A stretch of 8,649 nucleotides of DNA from assembly GCA_017453605.1 (NCBI GenBank), contig JAFTEP010000132.1, positions 1 through 8,649 of the forward strand. The letters run 5' to 3'. The first letter of the stretch is position 1, and every line of letters starts with the position of its first letter. The stretch comes from Clostridia bacterium. GTDB lineage: Bacteria > Bacillota > Clostridia > Oscillospirales > SIG627. Positions 6,319 to 8,649 of the stretch are shown here, piece by piece. The notes below the pieces were generated by a model. The model was not told the origin of the DNA and made no database searches. It was given only the letters and a program-made list of their open reading frames with translations. The translations under genes and the position numbers were made by a program.

Positions 6319-7395
6319 TCACATCAGATAGAACAGATAGAGGACGCCGAGCACCGCGGCGAAGAACGCCGCCGCCCAGCCCCAGAACATACGTCTGCTC
6401 GCCGATTTGTCGAGCGGGAGGTTGCCGACGAATTTGCCGGTCTGACCGTTCATCGCGAAAACGTATTTCTCGCCGTTCCACATCGTCGTAAGAAGCCAGA
6501 CGGGCAGAAGCGCGTATTTCGCGGTGCCGTTTGAGAACTTCACGCTGCTGCTCTCGACGGTGACGGTGGAAAAGCCGGTGACCGTCGAGCGGAACTCGTC
6601 CTCGGTGGAAAGCTTGATGCGCTCGTTGGCGCGCTTGCGGCAGGTCTCGGTGTCGACGTCGTATCTGTCGGCGAAGAAGCCCGCCAGATACGCCGTCTGG
6701 AAATCGACTCCCTGGGTGACGTCGAAGGGCTCGAGCGATTCGGTGAGATCGTTGGGGATCCTTTCCGAACCGTCGACGGGGACGGCTTTGAACGAGAGCG
6801 TGCCCTCTCTGACGACGGAATAATAGCTGGTCTCGGTGCATCTGTAGTTGCCTTCGCGCCAGGTGCGGTCTTTTGAAGCCCTGTATCTGATGCGCGCGTC
6901 CGCATCGGCGTCGAAGAGCCAGAACGGGACGTAGACTCCCTTGATCTCTTCGAGGTGGTTTTCGCTCCTGAAGACCTTCGGAAGCAGTTTTTTGCCCTCG
7001 AAGTGTTTTTTCATGGCCTCGATCGCGGCTTTCTTGTCGAGCTTGAACGGGACCACGAGGTCCGGCTTGAGTTCTCCCGTGAACTGAGCCTTCATGACGA
7101 CCGGATTCGAGCAGAACGGGCAGAGCGTCGCAGCCATAGTCTGGTCGCCGACGATCTCGCCTCCGCAGCTCGAGCAGGAATAGATCCTCAGACCCTCGTC
7201 CTCGGTGTAATATGACGTGCTGTCCTGCCACTCCATGCTGTCCGGCGTGTCGCCGCTGAGATCCTGGTCGAGATCGAGAAGCGACTGCATATCGAATTCC
7301 GTATCGCAGTACTGGCACTTGACGCGCTGTGACGCGGTGTCGAAGCTCATAGAGCCGTTGCAGCACGGGCATTTGTAGAGCTGTTGCTGAGCCAT
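6319..7395 (-). CDS. Double zinc-ribbon, C-terminally membrane-anchored protein
   Basis: A 358-residue protein with two treble-clef/zinc-ribbon units at its N-terminus: C9-x2-C12 with C27-x2-C30 (KCPCCNG, VKCQYCDTE) and C74-x2-C77 with C92-x2-C95 (YSCSSCGGE, TLCPFCSNP). A central beta-rich region follows (about 105-330; KPDLVVPFKLDKKAA, KGVYVPFWLFDADADA, KYALLPVWLLTTMWNGEKY), and then one transmembrane helix at the extreme C-terminus (336-358). It resembles proteins usually named TFIIB-type zinc ribbon-containing or PriA-helicase-like; that helicase label is misleading, since there is no helicase motif. Because it has a tail anchor and no signal peptide, the ribbons should be cytoplasmic. It is first in the operon, with AGGAGG seven bases before the ATG at 7393-7395, and the TPM gene follows after 13 nt. 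Its function is unknown. Confidence 0.88.
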   Translation of the reverse strand: MAQQQLYKCPCCNGSMSFDTASQRVKCQYCDTEFDMQSLLDLDQDLSGDTPDSMEWQDSTSYYTEDEGLRIYSCSSCGGEIVGDQTMAATLCPFCSNPVVMKAQFTGELKPDLVVPFKLDKKAAIEAMKKHFEGKKLLPKVFRSENHLEEIKGVYVPFWLFDADADARIRYRASKDRTWREGNYRCTETSYYSVVREGTLSFKAVPVDGSERIPNDLTESLEPFDVTQGVDFQTAYLAGFFADRYDVDTETCRKRANERIKLSTEDEFRSTVTGFSTVTVESSSVKFSNGTAKYALLPVWLLTTMWNGEKYVFAMNGQTGKFVGNLPLDKSASRRMFWGWAAAFFAAVLGVLYLFYLM

Positions 7396-7410
7396 TATCC
7401 ATCCTCCTGT

Positions 7411-7426
7411 CTGAAAAGAGTTTCAG
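7411..7426 (-). promoter_or_regulatory. Small leader hairpin before the zinc-ribbon gene's ribosome binding site
   Basis: On the minus strand CTGAAA-CTCT-TTTCAG forms a perfect 6-bp stem with a 4-base loop, ending 2-3 bases before AGGAGG. It may tune translation or protect the message; it is short enough that chance is possible. Confidence 0.35.
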
Positions 7427-7447
7427 TTTGATACTCCCTATGATAAA

Positions 7448-7476
7448 ATTATAAACTTTTTTCGGCTCTCAGTCAA
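7448..7476 (-). promoter_or_regulatory. Sigma-A promoter of the zinc-ribbon/TPM/TPM operon
   Basis: Minus strand -35 TTGACT (7471-7476), 17-bp spacer, -10 TATAAT (7448-7453), start near 7441, leader about 45 nt. Just upstream of the -35 box lie two A-tracts about 10 bp apart (T-runs at 7481-7485 and 7490-7495 on the plus strand), which could act as an UP-like element. Confidence 0.85.
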
Positions 7477-7519
7477 CGCCTTTTTGCGCTTTTTTGCGAA
7501 AATCCGCCGAAATACAGCC

Positions 7520-7548
7520 TTGACAAAGTAAGACCGGGATGATACAAT
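7520..7548 (+). promoter_or_regulatory. Sigma-A promoter of the mntP gene
   Basis: -35 TTGACA (7520-7525, perfect), 17-bp spacer, -10 TACAAT (7543-7548), expected start near 7555. The two -35 boxes of this divergent pair are 43 bp apart, leaving space for a shared regulator, though I see no clear operator palindrome. The ATG at 7539 lies inside this promoter's spacer. Confidence 0.75.
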
Positions 7549-8165
7549 CACTAAAAAAGTCCGGGAGGCGAAAAGTCACGCCGCAGGGGATCACATTTTT
7601 AATAAACAGTCTGCTGCTCGGAGTAGGGCTCGCGGCGGACGCGTTCTCCGTTTCGCTCGCCGACGGACTCGGTGAGCCGGAAATGAAAAAGGCGAAATTC
7701 TTCGGGATCCCCTTTACGTTCGCTCTGTTCCAGGCGCTCATGCCGCTGACGGGATGGTTTTTAGTGCACACGGCGGTGGAGCGCTTCGAGAGCTTTTCAA
7801 AAGCCGTCCCGTGGATCGCGTTCGTTTTGCTCGCGTTCCTCGGAGGAAAGATGATTTTTGAAGCCTCAAAAGCCCCGAAGGACGGCGAAAAAGAAGCGGT
7901 GCGCCTCGGCATCGGCGCGCTAATCATGCAGGGGATCGCCACGAGCATAGACGCGCTCTCGGTGGGCTTCGCGATCAGCGACTACGACGCGCCTCACGCG
8001 CTCATTTGCGCGGCGATCATCGCGGCGGTGACCTTTATACTGTGCGTCGCCGGGATCCTGATCGGCAGGAAAGCCGGGACGAAGCTTTCAGGGAAAGCGC
8101 AGATCCTGGGCGGCGCGATCCTTGTCGCGATAGGGCTCGAGATCCTTTTAAGCGGGATCCTCTGA
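7539..8165 (+). CDS. mntP: MntP-family manganese efflux pump (start uncertain)
   Basis: Up to 208 residues: a six-helix inner-membrane protein of the MntP (formerly DUF204/YebN) family, which exports Mn2+. It shows the internal duplication of the family: LGVGLAADAFSVSLADGL (27-44) and QGIATSIDALSVGFAISD (131-148), each with the conserved membrane Asp (D34, D138). Other family marks are LTGWFL (70-75), PWIAFVLLAFLGGKMI (91-106) and KAQILGGAILVAIGLEILL (186-204). The only ATG available is 7539, but it lacks a good ribosome binding site, adds about 17 unusual basic residues and falls inside the likely promoter. A GGGAGG site (7563-7568) and AGGGG (7585-7589) lie downstream, yet no in-frame ATG, GTG or TTG follows; the true start may be a rare codon near 7590-7602. 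I see no yybP-ykoY manganese riboswitch in the short leader. The 3' end overlaps the convergent DUF5662 gene. Confidence 0.9.
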   Translation: MIQSLKKSGRRKVTPQGITFLINSLLLGVGLAADAFSVSLADGLGEPEMKKAKFFGIPFTFALFQALMPLTGWFLVHTAVERFESFSKAVPWIAFVLLAFLGGKMIFEASKAPKDGEKEAVRLGIGALIMQGIATSIDALSVGFAISDYDAPHALICAAIIAAVTFILCVAGILIGRKAGTKLSGKAQILGGAILVAIGLEILLSGIL

Positions 8166-8649
8166 GGCGCTTCCGGAAGATTTGAGAAAGACGTTTTTGA
8201 TGTAATCGAAGGTCTTCTTCTCGCCCTCGTCGGCGAGCATATTCAAAAAGAACTCGAGATCGCGCTTTGTGTCGGGATGAATAAGGCGCTCGTGTTTGGC
8301 GTGAAGATAATATTCGAGCGGGGAGCGGTCGGTGTACTGCTCCTTTTTGTACGTCTTGCTCGCGGCGACGCGGTCGCAGAACATCTCGACGAACCACTTT
8401 TTCGGCATCGGGACGGCGACGAGCTTCTTGGTGACGGGATCGTAGTCGTTCCAGTATTCGAAGTGGTGGCGGTTGCGGCCCTTGTGGTGCATCCACGCGG
8501 CGGAATAGCCGAACTTCTCCCTCTCCTTCTCGTTGGGGGAACGCACTCCCTGGAAATATCTGACGCCGGGGATGAACTCGGTCGGCGAGTACTTGCTGAG
8601 ATCGTGCCTGAGACCGTGGAACGGGATCCCGGCGCGGACGCAGCAGCGA
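8148..8649 (-). CDS. DUF5662 family protein, intact but 5' end outside window
   Basis: The visible 166 residues form an uninterrupted DUF5662 protein; by comparison with the paralogue at 1-477, about 22 N-terminal residues lie beyond the window. Conserved blocks: GLRHDLSKYSPTEFIPGVRY, RSPNEKEREKFGYSAAWMHH, KGRNRHHFEYWNDYD, KWFVEMFCDRVAASKTY, YYLHAKHERLIHPDTKRDLE. These His-, Asp- and Glu-rich blocks (HDLSK, MHHKGRNRHH, EMFCD, KHERLIHP) look like a helical metal-binding hydrolase of HD type, but that is an impression from residue pattern, not established. An internal GTG at 8546 is Val in the alignment, not a start. The tail (SSGSASEDPA, TAA at 8148-8150) overlaps the last 18 bp of mntP on the other strand. 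No terminator is visible between the two convergent genes. Confidence 0.88.
   Translation of the reverse strand, partial: RCCVRAGIPFHGLRHDLSKYSPTEFIPGVRYFQGVRSPNEKEREKFGYSAAWMHHKGRNRHHFEYWNDYDPVTKKLVAVPMPKKWFVEMFCDRVAASKTYKKEQYTDRSPLEYYLHAKHERLIHPDTKRDLEFFLNMLADEGEKKTFDYIKNVFLKSSGSASEDPA

Noticed and set aside
6308..7402. 364-codon minus-strand frame overlapping the zinc-ribbon gene
   Set aside because: Arg/Gln/His-rich with no motifs, whereas the overlapping frame has paired CxxC zinc ribbons, a transmembrane helix and an ideal ribosome binding site.
7539..7610. Manganese (yybP-ykoY) riboswitch upstream of mntP
   Set aside because: The leader after the likely transcription start is about 40 nt and has neither the conserved loops nor enough length for this riboswitch.
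1..8649. Insertion sequence, CRISPR array, tRNA, defence system or phage module
   Set aside because: No transposase, integrase, spaced repeats, tRNA-like cloverleaf or known defence protein is visible on either strand.

Overview
The window looks like a chromosomal segment from a gut-type Clostridia (Bacillota, possibly Oscillospiraceae or a relative). This is inferred from gene content (DUF5662, TPM-domain and zinc-ribbon proteins, MntP), strong AGGAGG-type ribosome binding sites, textbook TTGACA/TATAAT promoters and moderately high GC. It carries no RNA gene, insertion sequence or CRISPR array that I can see.

Left third (1-3061): a decayed DUF5662 gene (minus) lies just downstream of an AraC-family regulator (minus). 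The regulator is divergent from a cytoplasmic GH29 alpha-L-fucosidase (plus). The 93-bp gap between regulator and fucosidase holds two interleaved divergent sigma-A promoters. It also holds a 14-bp direct repeat at 21-bp period, abutting the fucosidase -35 box, which is the geometry of an AraC-family operator. The simplest reading is a fucoside-responsive regulator controlling the fucosidase and itself. In the same frame right after the fucosidase stop lies the 3' remnant of a PHP-domain phosphoesterase gene, then a strong intrinsic terminator. This suggests that the regulator/fucosidase cassette replaced the front of an older gene.

Middle (3076-7395, all minus): a three-gene operon runs from a good promoter at 7448-7476. 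It encodes a tail-anchored double zinc-ribbon protein, then two tandem paralogous secreted/membrane TPM-domain proteins, the second with an acidic linker and a Gly/Ser/His-rich tail. The spacing is 7-13 nt, with ribosome binding sites overlapping or abutting upstream stops. A 98-bp patch of the two TPM genes is almost identical while flanking parts have diverged, suggesting gene conversion. After a weak terminator-like hairpin comes a class C beta-lactamase-like serine hydrolase. The zinc-ribbon/TPM/TPM set is the least understood system here.

Right end (7520-8649): a MntP-type manganese exporter (plus) is divergent from the zinc-ribbon operon, and its own promoter overlaps its only canonical start codon. 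Its 3' end overlaps by 18 bp the end of a second, apparently intact DUF5662 gene (minus) that runs off the window. The window is therefore bracketed by two DUF5662 paralogues in the same orientation, one broken and one intact.
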